Assembly: GCA_023412435.1 (NCBI GenBank)
Contig: JAEYNS010000164.1
Coordinates: forward strand, 1-5,515
DNA length: 5,515 nt
Direction: 5' to 3'
Source: Actinomycetes bacterium
GTDB lineage: Bacteria > Actinomycetota > Actinomycetes > Propionibacteriales > Propionibacteriaceae
A program made the translations under genes and the position numbers. Position 1 is the first letter of the stretch. The number at the start of each line of letters is the position of its first letter. Below the pieces are notes generated by a model. The model saw only the letters and a program-made list of their open reading frames with translations. It searched no databases and had not been told where the DNA came from. Below, one piece after another: positions 1-5,428 of the stretch.

Positions 1-1
1 G

Positions 2-1222
2 CTCGGCGCCGCAGGCCTGAAGCCCGACGAGGCCTTCCTGATCGCCGTTCGCCGGCTCGGTGCGGTCGACCAGCTCTCCTGGGAGTTCGCCCGCGAGCAC
101 TCGGACCGGCTCTGGAAGCAACTCGTCATCCCCGACGAGCCGGCCGGTGACCGCAGGCTGCCGGTGGCACTCGCCCTCGCCGTCGGAGCCGGGCTGGCGG
201 TCAAGGCTCCGGCCCTGCTCGGCGCGGGCGTCGACCTGGGCTCCTTCTACCTGCGCAACCTCGGGCTGCTGGTGCTGCCGTTCCTCGCCGCCTACTTCTG
301 CTGGCGACGCGGCGTCCGTCCGATCGTGATCGTCGCGCTGGGGGCGGCGGCCGGGCTGGCCGCGACCCTGGTGAACCTCTACCCGTTCGCGCCGGACGGG
401 GCCACGCTGTCGCTCACCGCCGTCCACCTGCCGATTGCGCTGTGGCTGCTGGTCGGCGTCGCGTACACCGGCGGCCGGGTCGGCTCGGCCCCGGCCCGAA
501 TGGACTTCCTGCGGTTCACCGGCGAGTGGTTCATCTACTACGTGCTGATTGCGCTGGGCGGGATGGTGCTGGTGGGCACGACGACGGGGGTGTTCGGGCT
601 GCTCGGCGCCCAGGAGACCGCGAGCACCGTCCTGATGGAGTGGGTGGTGCCGTGCGGCGCCGCGGGCGCGGTACTGGTGGCCGCCTGGCTCGTGGAGGCC
701 AAGCAGTCGGTGGTGGAGAACATGGCTCCGGTGCTCACCAAGGTGTTCACGCCACTGTTCACCCTGATGCTGGTCGTCTTCCTCGGCGTGGCAGCCTGGC
801 AGTCGGCGGTGCTGGACGTCGACCGCGACATCCTGATCATCTTCGACGTCGTGCTGATCATCGTGCTCGCCCTGTTGTTGTACTCGGTCTCGGCCCGCGA
901 CCCGGCGGCGCCGCCCGCCCTGTTCGACCGGCTCCAGCTCGTCATGGTGACCAGCGCGCTGATCGTCAACGGCTACGTGCTGGTCGCGATGGCAGGACGG
1001 ATCGGCGCCTTCGGCTTCAGCCCCAACAAGGTGGCCTCGCTCGGGCTGAACCTGATCCTGCTGATCGCGCTCGCAGGCGCAGCCTGGCTGCTCGTCGGGT
1101 ACCTGCGCGGTCGGCGTCCCTACCTGCAGCTGGAACGGTGGCTGACCTGGCTGCTGCCGGTCTCGCTGGCGTGGACGCTGGTCGTGGCCCTCGGCTTTCC
1201 GCCCCTGTTCGGCTTCAGCTGA
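2..1222 (+). CDS. Polytopic membrane protein with N-terminal permease-prefix-like region (5' partial)
   Basis: The frame is open from base 2 and ends at TGA 1220-1222, giving 406 visible residues with the start outside the window. Residues 1-45 are soluble and read like the end of the 'permease prefix domain 1' (KPDEAFLIAVRRLG, then EFAREHSDRLWKQL). From about residue 50 to the end I count roughly eleven hydrophobic segments, with short loops and a basic stretch (YLRGRRPYLQLERW) before the last helix. The C-terminal part (GRIGAFGFSPNKVASLGLNL, ending in FPPLFGFS) recalls DUF4153-like membrane proteins, but I cannot confirm that without a profile search. No catalytic motif, ATP-binding site or signal peptide is visible. 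A GTG at 164 lies inside the gene and would remove the prefix region, so it is not the start. Genes of this type often follow a PadR-type regulator; any such gene would lie left of the window. The inner-membrane location is well supported; transport or any other function is not shown. Confidence 0.85.
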   Translation, partial: LGAAGLKPDEAFLIAVRRLGAVDQLSWEFAREHSDRLWKQLVIPDEPAGDRRLPVALALAVGAGLAVKAPALLGAGVDLGSFYLRNLGLLVLPFLAAYFCWRRGVRPIVIVALGAAAGLAATLVNLYPFAPDGATLSLTAVHLPIALWLLVGVAYTGGRVGSAPARMDFLRFTGEWFIYYVLIALGGMVLVGTTTGVFGLLGAQETASTVLMEWVVPCGAAGAVLVAAWLVEAKQSVVENMAPVLTKVFTPLFTLMLVVFLGVAAWQSAVLDVDRDILIIFDVVLIIVLALLLYSVSARDPAAPPALFDRLQLVMVTSALIVNGYVLVAMAGRIGAFGFSPNKVASLGLNLILLIALAGAAWLLVGYLRGRRPYLQLERWLTWLLPVSLAWTLVVALGFPPLFGFS

Positions 1223-1230
1223 CCAGCCGG

Positions 1231-1256
1231 GTGGGCCGGGCTCGCGTCCGGCCCAT
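1231..1256. terminator. GC-rich hairpin between convergent genes
   Basis: TGGGCCGG (1232-1239) and CCGGCCCA (1248-1255) form a perfect 8-bp stem around an 8-nt loop, with a possible G-U pair outside it. It lies 9 nt after the membrane-protein stop and 11 nt before the end of the SRPBCC gene, so it can serve both strands. Neither side has a T-run, which is usual for actinobacterial hairpin terminators. Termination is inferred from structure and position. Confidence 0.6.
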
Positions 1257-1266
1257 CTCGCAGCAG

Positions 1267-1755
1267 TCAGCCCTCAGCCAGCAGGGCGTCGATCTGGCCC
1301 ATGGCGCCGGTGGCGCCCTCCTCGACACCCATGTCGAGCACCTTCTGCAGCGCCTCGACCGTGTCGTAAGTGGTGACGAACGTGGCGCGGGTGCCGTTGC
1401 CGGCGGGCTCGAAGCGGTACTCGCAGCGCCCGACCGGCAGCTCGTCGGCGGGGTTGAAGTCGGCATCGGCGAAGAAGTCCTCGAAGCTGAACCGGCGGGG
1501 TTCGTCCACCTCGAGCACCCGCCAGCCGCCGTGATAGCGCTCGCCGTCCGGCCCCGTCATGAAGTAGGTCACCCGGCCGCCGGGGGTGAGGTTGTGCTCG
1601 ACGACGGTGGCGGGGTGGGTCGGCGGGCCCCACACCCGCTCGAGCTGACGCGGGTCGGCATAGACCTGCCACACCCGCTCGACCGGCGCCTGGAAATCGG
1701 CGGTGATGGTGAGCGAGCGGGCGTCGAGGTCCCTGGTGATCTGGTTGACGGGCAT
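1267..1755 (-). CDS. SRPBCC / AHSA1-like (activator of Hsp90 ATPase homologue) domain protein
   Basis: A 162-residue protein filling one START/Bet v1-like SRPBCC domain, the usual length for bacterial single-domain members. Seen motifs: an N-terminal strand and helix (FQAPVERVWQVYADPRQLER, residues 21-40) followed by VWGPPTHP; a central hairpin with GGRVTYFMTGPDGE (59-72) and GGWRVLEVDEPRRFSFED (76-93); and a long C-terminal helix (VEALQKVLDMGVEEGATGAMGQIDALLAE, residues 133-161) that closes the hydrophobic cavity in this fold. It has no signal peptide or membrane segment, so it is probably cytosolic. ATG 1753-1755 is preceded by a strong ribosome binding site at 1763-1770, which decides the start. 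It lies 3 nt after the ArsR-type gene and is almost certainly co-transcribed with it. ArsR-SRPBCC pairs are common in actinobacteria. The family binds hydrophobic small molecules or acts in stress responses; the ligand here cannot be predicted, and a true Hsp90 co-chaperone role is unlikely. Confidence 0.9.
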   Translation of the reverse strand: MPVNQITRDLDARSLTITADFQAPVERVWQVYADPRQLERVWGPPTHPATVVEHNLTPGGRVTYFMTGPDGERYHGGWRVLEVDEPRRFSFEDFFADADFNPADELPVGRCEYRFEPAGNGTRATFVTTYDTVEALQKVLDMGVEEGATGAMGQIDALLAEG

Positions 1756-1758
1756 GGT

Positions 1759-2085
1759 TCAGCCTTCCTTGATGAGGGTGTCGATCCGGTCGATCCGGCC
1801 ACGCCAGATCTCCTCCAGCTCGCCGAGCAGGGAGGCTATCGACCGGACGGCCGCGACGTCGCCGCTGGCGAGCTGCTCGCGGCCGTGGCGCCGCTTGGAC
1901 AACAGGCCGGCCCGTTCCAGCACGGCGACGTGCTTCTGCACTGCCGCGAAGCTCATCGGGTAGGACGCGGCCAGTGCCGTGACCGAATGCTCGCCCGCCA
2001 GCACCCGGCGGAGAATGTCGCGCCGGGTGCCGTCGGACAGGGCGTGGAAGAAGGCGTCGGCGCGCTTTTCGTCCAGTTCGATCAC
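1759..2085 (-). CDS. ArsR/SmtB-type winged-helix transcriptional repressor
   Basis: A 108-residue protein with one winged helix-turn-helix domain. FFHALSDGTRRDILRRVLAG (residues 12-31) is the typical ArsR N-terminal helix pair; HSVTALAASYPMSFAAVQKH (33-52) contains the HTH, with recognition helix around SFAAVQKHVAVLERAGL; the wing is LLSKRRHGREQ; the rest is a dimerisation helix. The protein has no cysteine, so the ELCVCDL-type metal site of arsenic and cadmium sensors is absent, and it is likely of the non-metal, SdpR-like kind. The frame opens only just upstream, leaving GTG 2091 or GTG 2085 as starts. I prefer 2085 because a TAGGTT -10 lies exactly 6 nt upstream, giving a leaderless mRNA starting at that GTG. 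Starting at 2091 adds two residues. A 28-bp palindrome covers the promoter, so it very probably represses itself and the SRPBCC gene 3 nt downstream. The inducing signal is unknown. Confidence 0.9.
   Translation of the reverse strand: MIELDEKRADAFFHALSDGTRRDILRRVLAGEHSVTALAASYPMSFAAVQKHVAVLERAGLLSKRRHGREQLASGDVAAVRSIASLLGELEEIWRGRIDRIDTLIKEG
1763..1770 (-). promoter_or_regulatory. Ribosome binding site of the SRPBCC gene
   Basis: The minus strand reads AAGGAAGG followed by 7 nt (CTGAACC) and then ATG. The site lies inside the last codons of the upstream ArsR-type gene, so translation of the two genes is probably coupled. It contrasts with the probable leaderless start of the first gene in the operon. 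Confidence 0.7.
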
Positions 2086-2090
2086 GGGCA

Positions 2091-2118
2091 CAACCTACAA
2101 CCAATCGGTTGTAGGTTG
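2091..2118. promoter_or_regulatory. Nested palindromic operator of the arsR-SRPBCC operon
   Basis: This is a perfect 28-bp inverted repeat: 12-bp arms around the spacer AATC. Each arm is itself a tandem pair of one pentamer: CAACC at 2091-2095 and 2098-2102, GGTTG at 2107-2111 and 2114-2118, with TA between the members of each pair. This gives an inner 14-bp dyad inside an outer one, enough for one or two repressor dimers. It overlaps the -10 and touches the -35, so bound repressor would block RNA polymerase. That the adjacent ArsR protein binds it is inferred from position and family behaviour. Confidence 0.8.
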
Positions 2119-2122
2119 TCAA
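2092..2122 (-). promoter_or_regulatory. Promoter of the arsR-SRPBCC operon
   Basis: On the minus strand a perfect TTGACA -35 lies at 2122-2117. The best actinobacterial-style -10 is TAGGTT at 2097-2092, spaced 19 bp, slightly long; TGTAGG at 2099-2094 with a 17-bp spacer is the alternative. With TAGGTT, the start of transcription would fall on the G of GTG 2085, six bases downstream, so the mRNA would be leaderless. Confidence 0.6.
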
Positions 2123-2147
2123 GGGCCTCCCGGTCCGCCGGCTCCGA

Positions 2148-3425
2148 CTACAGCCAGCGTCGGCCCTTGAGCAGCCCGATCAGGTGGTCGATGACCGCGG
2201 TGTCCATCCGCAGCCCGTTGTGCTCGTACTCGCTGGTCACCCAGGTGCGGCAGTCCGGCAGCAGGGCCGCCGTTTCCAGCGAGTAGCCCACCGGCACGTA
2301 CGCGTCGCCCTGGTAGACCGCGGCCGCCACCGGCAGGTCGGCCTGGGCGAGCCGCTCGGGGAAGTAGAGCTGGTTCCACTCGTGGTCGGCCACCAGCTCG
2401 GCAACCGCGGCGAACGGGCGCAGCGCGGCGTCCTCCTCGAACAGGCTGCGGTGGATGTGCTCACCGCCCAGCAGCGTCGGATCCTCCCTCACGCGGTCGG
2501 GCATCGTCCGCTCCGCCGACCAGCGGGTGGCGACGCCGTCGGCATAGCTCGACTCGTGCAGCACCGCGTAGATCGGGTTGCTGCCACCGAACGGCAGCGC
2601 GGCCGCGAGGCCGTGGGCGAAACCCGCCGACTCGTGGTCGAGTTCGAGCAGGTAGTGAAGCTGCTCGAAGCCGCCCTGCATGCCCAGCCGGTTACCCACG
2701 GTCCGGAGCCGCTCGGGCGAGACCCGGTCACCGTTGGGCAGCCTGACCCGCCCCTCGGCGCACAGCCCGCTGAGCTGCCGCATCCGGTCGCGGTCGCCGG
2801 GGAACCGCCGGTAGTACTCCTCGGACTTGGCGATCAGGATCTGCCAGGTCGTGGAGTAGATGTCGTCGATCGGACGGCCGACCGCGCTCAGTCCCCCGGT
2901 GATCAACGCCCCGGCGAGCGATTCGGGATGCGTCGACAGGTAGTGGAGGGTGGTGAACCCGCCGAAGGACTGTCCCAGCACCGTCCACTGTCGGGCACCG
3001 AGCGCCTCGCGCACCAGTTCGCAGTCGTTGACGATCTCATCGGCCCGCAGGTGGGTGAGGTACGCGGCGCCTGCACCGGCGTCCAGCCCCGCCAGCCGGC
3101 CGCGCAGCACCTCCTCGCCGCCCTCGAAGCCGGAGAACACAGGGGTGGAGCGGCCGGTGCCGCGCTGGTCGAGCATCACCACCTGGTAGTCCTCAAGCGC
3201 CCGCCCCAGCCACGGCGGGTTCATCGGCACGAGGCTCGGCCTGGGCGCCTCGTGACCCGGCCCGCCCTGGAGGAAGACGAGGTACGGCTTGTCGGACCCG
3301 CCCTCGCCGGTCGCCACGCGGGCGAACACCTCCATGGTTCCGGCGGCAGCGTCCGCGTGGTCGAGCGGCGCCTCGACGGTCAGGTCGGACAGGGTCAGTC
3401 CGGGCAGGGTCCAGGTCGTCATCAC
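2148..3425 (-). CDS. Prolyl aminopeptidase-like alpha/beta hydrolase (peptidase family S33)
   Basis: A 425-residue cytosolic serine hydrolase expected to release N-terminal proline or similar residues from short peptides. Motifs in order: the oxyanion-hole element QGGPG (53-57; HGGPG in many relatives), DQRGTGRS (86-93), the nucleophile elbow GQSFGG with Ser153 (151-156), a long helical cap (about 180-330), the probable catalytic Asp374 in GDAYVP, and His402 in YEHNGLR. The triad is complete. The length matches the long, roughly 420-residue actinobacterial S33 enzymes rather than the roughly 310-residue classical Pip. No signal peptide is visible. GTG 3423-3425 and ATG 3420-3422 are adjacent possible starts; TAGCCT lies 6 nt before the GTG, fitting a leaderless transcript. 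The repressor promoter begins about 25 nt after its TAG stop, so read-through into the arsR operon is possible but that operon has its own promoter. Substrate preference is inferred; another aminopeptidase or a general hydrolase is possible. Confidence 0.88.
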   Translation of the reverse strand: MMTTWTLPGLTLSDLTVEAPLDHADAAAGTMEVFARVATGEGGSDKPYLVFLQGGPGHEAPRPSLVPMNPPWLGRALEDYQVVMLDQRGTGRSTPVFSGFEGGEEVLRGRLAGLDAGAGAAYLTHLRADEIVNDCELVREALGARQWTVLGQSFGGFTTLHYLSTHPESLAGALITGGLSAVGRPIDDIYSTTWQILIAKSEEYYRRFPGDRDRMRQLSGLCAEGRVRLPNGDRVSPERLRTVGNRLGMQGGFEQLHYLLELDHESAGFAHGLAAALPFGGSNPIYAVLHESSYADGVATRWSAERTMPDRVREDPTLLGGEHIHRSLFEEDAALRPFAAVAELVADHEWNQLYFPERLAQADLPVAAAVYQGDAYVPVGYSLETAALLPDCRTWVTSEYEHNGLRMDTAVIDHLIGLLKGRRWL

Positions 3426-3431
3426 CGACTC

Positions 3432-3437
3432 AGGCTA
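3432..3437 (-). promoter_or_regulatory. -10 element of the alpha/beta hydrolase gene
   Basis: TAGCCT on the minus strand fits the actinobacterial TAnnnT pattern and is followed by six bases (GAGTCG) and then GTG 3425. No convincing -35 is present at 16-19 bp upstream. The same -10-to-start distance occurs at two other genes in this window, which supports it. Confidence 0.5.
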
Positions 3438-3563
3438 TGCCCCGACCGCCGTCGGCCGCCCGCAAACCGGTTCCAGACCGGGATCGAAGGGCAATGCTCC
3501 CTGAGGTGGCCAGAATCTTCCGGTTTTCGGGGCGGGGAGCGTGCGGTCAAGCCCAGACAGGCG

Positions 3564-3636
3564 CGCCCCCGCGAGGACTCGAACCTCGGACCGTCAGATT
3601 AGAAGGCTGCTGCTCTATCCGCTGAGCTACGGGGGC
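3564..3636 (-). tRNA. tRNA-Arg (anticodon UCU)
   Basis: The minus strand folds as a 73-nt cloverleaf. The acceptor stem is GCCCCCG/CGGGGGC with all seven pairs; the D arm is GCTC/GAGC around AGCGGATA; the anticodon loop CTTCTAA gives UCU, reading AGA/AGG arginine codons; the variable loop is CGGTC; the T arm is CGAGG/CCTCG around TTCGAGT; the discriminator is G. CCA is not encoded. The anticodon stem GCAGC/TCTGA is weak: positions 28-42, 29-41 and 30-40 pair, while 27-43 (G/A) and 31-39 (C/U) do not. All other arms are intact, so it is probably functional, since AGA/AGG codons need a reader. It lies 52 nt after ppk2 and about 138 nt before the hydrolase gene, on the same strand as both. Confidence 0.93.
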
Positions 3637-3646
3637 CAGCACGACG

Positions 3647-3652
3647 ATGGTA
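3647..3652 (-). promoter_or_regulatory. Possible -10 element of tRNA-Arg
   Basis: TACCAT on the minus strand fits TAnnnT. It would start transcription near 3640, a few bases before the mature 5' end at 3636. No clear -35 is seen; the upstream DNA is a G-rich tract. This would make the tRNA independent of ppk2 read-through. Confidence 0.4.
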
Positions 3653-3688
3653 GCGTCCGGCGGCCCCGCCCCCGATCCGGCGACGGGC

Positions 3689-4621
3689 TCAGTCGCCGAT
3701 GGTGTCCCGGGCCCGCTGGACGATCAGCGGGTCGACCTGGTCGACCACCTCATGGTTCTTGCCCTCGTACTCGAACTGGCTGAGGAAGTAGCGCATCGCG
3801 TTCAGCCGCGCCCGCTTCTTGTCGTTGCTGCGGACGGTGATCCAGGGCGCGTGGTCGGTGTCGGTCCTGGCGAACATCTCCTCCTTGGCCGCGGAGTAGT
3901 CGGACCACCGGCCCAGCGACTCCAGGTCCATCGGTGACAGCTTCCAGCGCCGCACCGGGTCGATCTGGCGGATCGCGAACCGGGTCCGCTGCTCGCGCTG
4001 AGTGACCGAGAACCAGAACTTGGTGAGATGGATCCCTGTGTCCACGATCGCCCGCTCGAGCTCGGGCGCCTGCTGCATGAAGGCCTGGTACTCCTCGTCG
4101 GTGCAGAACCCCATCACCCGTTCGACACCGGCCCGGTTGTACCAGGACCTGTCGAACAGCACCATCTCGCCGCGGGTCGGGAAGTGCCGCACGTAGCGCT
4201 GGAAGTACCACTGCCCCCGCTCACGCTCGGTGGGCGTGGCCAGCGCCACCACCCGGGCTGCCCGCGGGTTGAGGTGCTCGGTGAAACGCTTGATGGTGCC
4301 GCCCTTGCCGGCCGCGTCCCGTCCCTCGAACACGATGATGTGCCGCATCCCCGTGTCCTGACCCCAGTACTGCAGCTTCAGCAGCTCCACCTGCAGCAGG
4401 TACTTCTGCTGCTCGTAGGTCTCACGGTCGAGCAGGTCGTCATAGGGGTAGTCCTCGCGCCAGGTCTCGACCGCCCGGCCACCGGGGTCGATCAGGAGGG
4501 GATCGGCGCTGTGCGCCTCGCTCACCGAGTAGCCCTGCGCCACCAGCTCGTCGATGAACTCCCGCAGGTTGACGTCGACGTCCGGCATCAGTCCCTCGAG
4601 CTCGCTGGGACCGCTCCCCAT
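3689..4621 (-). CDS. ppk2: Polyphosphate kinase 2 (PPK2 family, class-I-like)
   Basis: A 310-residue cytosolic enzyme that transfers phosphate between inorganic polyphosphate and nucleotides; class I members mainly make NTP from NDP. Seen motifs: KYLLQVELLKLQYW leading into the domain (73-86), Walker A GRDAAGKGG with Lys106 (100-108), TERERGQWYFQRYV (131-144), Walker B-like MVLFDRSWYNRAGVE (153-167), the lid region WFSVTQREQRTRF (203-215), DPVRRWKLSPMDLES (221-235) and the conserved end SNDKKRARLNAMRYFL (265-280). It is a single-domain protein of near-usual length with a roughly 65-residue variable N terminus. The start is ambiguous: three GTG codons (4630, 4627, 4624) and ATG 4621 are consecutive, after a Shine-Dalgarno-like GAGGGGAG (4639-4632). 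ATG 4654 would add 11 residues but would place that site inside the gene, so I chose 4621. The gene is divergent from orn across 109 bp. The nucleotide preference is inferred from overall motif similarity, not proven. Confidence 0.93.
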   Translation of the reverse strand: MGSGPSELEGLMPDVDVNLREFIDELVAQGYSVSEAHSADPLLIDPGGRAVETWREDYPYDDLLDRETYEQQKYLLQVELLKLQYWGQDTGMRHIIVFEGRDAAGKGGTIKRFTEHLNPRAARVVALATPTERERGQWYFQRYVRHFPTRGEMVLFDRSWYNRAGVERVMGFCTDEEYQAFMQQAPELERAIVDTGIHLTKFWFSVTQREQRTRFAIRQIDPVRRWKLSPMDLESLGRWSDYSAAKEEMFARTDTDHAPWITVRSNDKKRARLNAMRYFLSQFEYEGKNHEVVDQVDPLIVQRARDTIGD

Positions 4622-4631
4622 CACCACCACT

Positions 4632-4639
4632 CTCCCCTC
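4632..4639 (-). promoter_or_regulatory. Ribosome binding site of ppk2
   Basis: GAGGGGAG on the minus strand lies 7 nt before GTG 4624 and 10 nt before ATG 4621. It favours initiation in the GTG/ATG cluster over ATG 4654 upstream of it, and marks ppk2 as a leadered gene, unlike its divergent neighbour. Confidence 0.55.
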
Positions 4640-4671
4640 GCAGCGCTGCGACATCGGGCGCGCGTCCCCCC

Positions 4672-4677
4672 ACCCTA
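4672..4677 (-). promoter_or_regulatory. -10 element of ppk2
   Basis: TAGGGT on the minus strand fits TAnnnT. Transcription would begin near 4665, leaving a leader of about 44 nt that contains the ribosome binding site. No good -35 is visible. Confidence 0.45.
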
Positions 4678-4718
4678 GTCCCGGCAGCCCGGTGGCGAAG
4701 GCCCCGCAAGCGACGCAA

Positions 4719-4724
4719 TAGAGT
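4719..4724 (+). promoter_or_regulatory. -10 element of orn
   Basis: TAGAGT is followed by six bases (GTCCCT) and then the GTG start at 4731, so the transcript is probably leaderless; no Shine-Dalgarno sequence is present before the GTG. The -35 region is weak. The element is about 40 bp from the oppositely directed ppk2 -10. Confidence 0.55.
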
Positions 4725-4730
4725 GTCCCT

Positions 4731-5396
4731 GTGACTGACCTGTTGGTGTGGATCGACTGCGAGATGACCGGCCTCGACCTGGCCAACGACGCGCTCATCG
4801 AAGTCGCCGCGCTGGTCACCGACGCCGATCTCAACGTCCTGGGCACCGGGGTGGACGAGGTGATCCGGCCGTCGGAGGTAGCGCTCGCCCAGATGGGCGA
4901 CTTCGTCCGGTCGATGCACGAGAAGTCCGGCCTGCTGCCGCTGCTGGAGAGCGGGATCACGCTCGAGGAGGCCGAGCAGCGGGTGCTCTCCTACATCCGC
5001 GAGTTCGTCCCCGAGGCCCGGCGGGCCCCGTTGGCCGGCAACACGGTCGGGACGGACCGCGCCTTCCTCGCGCGCGACATGCCCACCCTCGAGAGCCACG
5101 TGCACTACCGCAGCGTCGACGTCTCCAGCATCAAGGAGCTGGCCCGGCGCTGGTACCCGCGGGCCTACTACAACACCCCGGCCAAGACCGGGAACCACCG
5201 TGCGCTGGCCGACATCGCCGAGTCGATCGAGGAGCTGCGCTACTACCGTGAGGCAGTCTTCGCCGAACCCCCCGGGCTGCCGATCACGCACCTGCGTGAG
5301 ATCGCCCTGCGCCACCAGGGGGCGGTCGTCACCGCGCTGGCCGCACCGCCCGCGCAGCGGGAGGACGATTTCGACGCACCCGGCATTACGGGCTAA
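4731..5396 (+). CDS. orn: Oligoribonuclease (DEDDh 3'-5' exoribonuclease)
   Basis: This 221-residue enzyme degrades very short RNA oligomers, including diribonucleotides such as pGpG from c-di-GMP turnover, to mononucleotides in the cytosol. All DEDDh exonuclease signatures are present: Exo [11 protein letters not shown] with Asp9 and Glu11, Exo [13 protein letters not shown] with Asp109, and Exo [16 protein letters not shown] with His156 and Asp161. [14 protein letters not shown] (130-143) is also typical of Orn. The catalytic core ends near residue 180. The remaining 40 residues form a tail ([13 protein letters not shown], then a disordered, acidic end) that is absent from the enterobacterial protein but usual in actinobacteria. 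The GTG start at 4731 directly precedes the conserved [10 protein letters not shown], so no later start is possible. Translation is probably leaderless. ppk2 is divergent upstream; tRNA-His follows 32 nt after the TAA stop. Confidence 0.97.
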   Translation: MTDLLVWIDCEMTGLDLANDALIEVAALVTDADLNVLGTGVDEVIRPSEVALAQMGDFVRSMHEKSGLLPLLESGITLEEAEQRVLSYIREFVPEARRAPLAGNTVGTDRAFLARDMPTLESHVHYRSVDVSSIKELARRWYPRAYYNTPAKTGNHRALADIAESIEELRYYREAVFAEPPGLPITHLREIALRHQGAVVTALAAPPAQREDDFDAPGITG

Positions 5397-5407
5397 GCTT
5401 TGCTCGC

Positions 5408-5425
5408 TGTCAAGCACGCTTGACA
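5408..5425. repeat. 18-bp palindrome between orn and tRNA-His
   Basis: TGTCAAGC and GCTTGACA form perfect 8-bp arms around AC. It starts 11 nt after the orn stop and ends 3 nt before the tRNA-His G-1. It could be the end-of-gene hairpin for orn, a DNA-binding site, or structure in the tRNA leader; a 2-nt loop is too tight, so an RNA hairpin would lose its inner pair. There is no T-run after it. Each arm also reads as a consensus-like TTGACA in opposite directions. Confidence 0.6.
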
Positions 5426-5428
5426 CAC

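Noticed and set aside
442..2286. 614-codon open frame on the plus strand
   Set aside because: It runs out of frame through the membrane-protein gene and antisense through the SRPBCC and ArsR genes. Its product is arginine/glycine/alanine-rich with no domain, typical of GC-rich shadow frames.
3465..3472. AACCGGTT palindrome and adjacent GGAACC upstream of the hydrolase gene
   Set aside because: I considered an operator or an ECF-sigma -35 (GGAAC type), but no matching GTT -10 at the right distance follows, and an 8-bp palindrome is not significant alone.
3496..3540. GCTCCC and GGGAGC as a terminator between tRNA-Arg and the hydrolase gene
   Set aside because: The arms are only 6 bp and 33 nt apart with no stable inner stem or T-run. 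The spacer at 3426-3563 otherwise shows nothing I can name.
2184..3602. 472-codon open frame on the plus strand
   Set aside because: It is antisense to the hydrolase gene, which has a complete catalytic triad, and it continues into the tRNA-Arg gene; its product has no recognisable motif.
3564..3640. tRNA-Arg as an integration (att) site of a mobile element
   Set aside because: There is no direct repeat of the tRNA 3' end, no integrase and no foreign-looking sequence nearby; all neighbours are housekeeping-like genes.
3661..3676. G-rich tract on the minus strand between ppk2 and tRNA-Arg as a G-quadruplex
   Set aside because: It has only two long G runs separated by single bases, and such tracts are expected by chance at this GC content.
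4622..4960. N-terminal extension of ppk2 up to 4960
   Set aside because: The frame is open upstream, but the extra sequence is serine/threonine-rich, antisense to orn and crosses the orn promoter; the ribosome binding site and family length favour a start near 4621.
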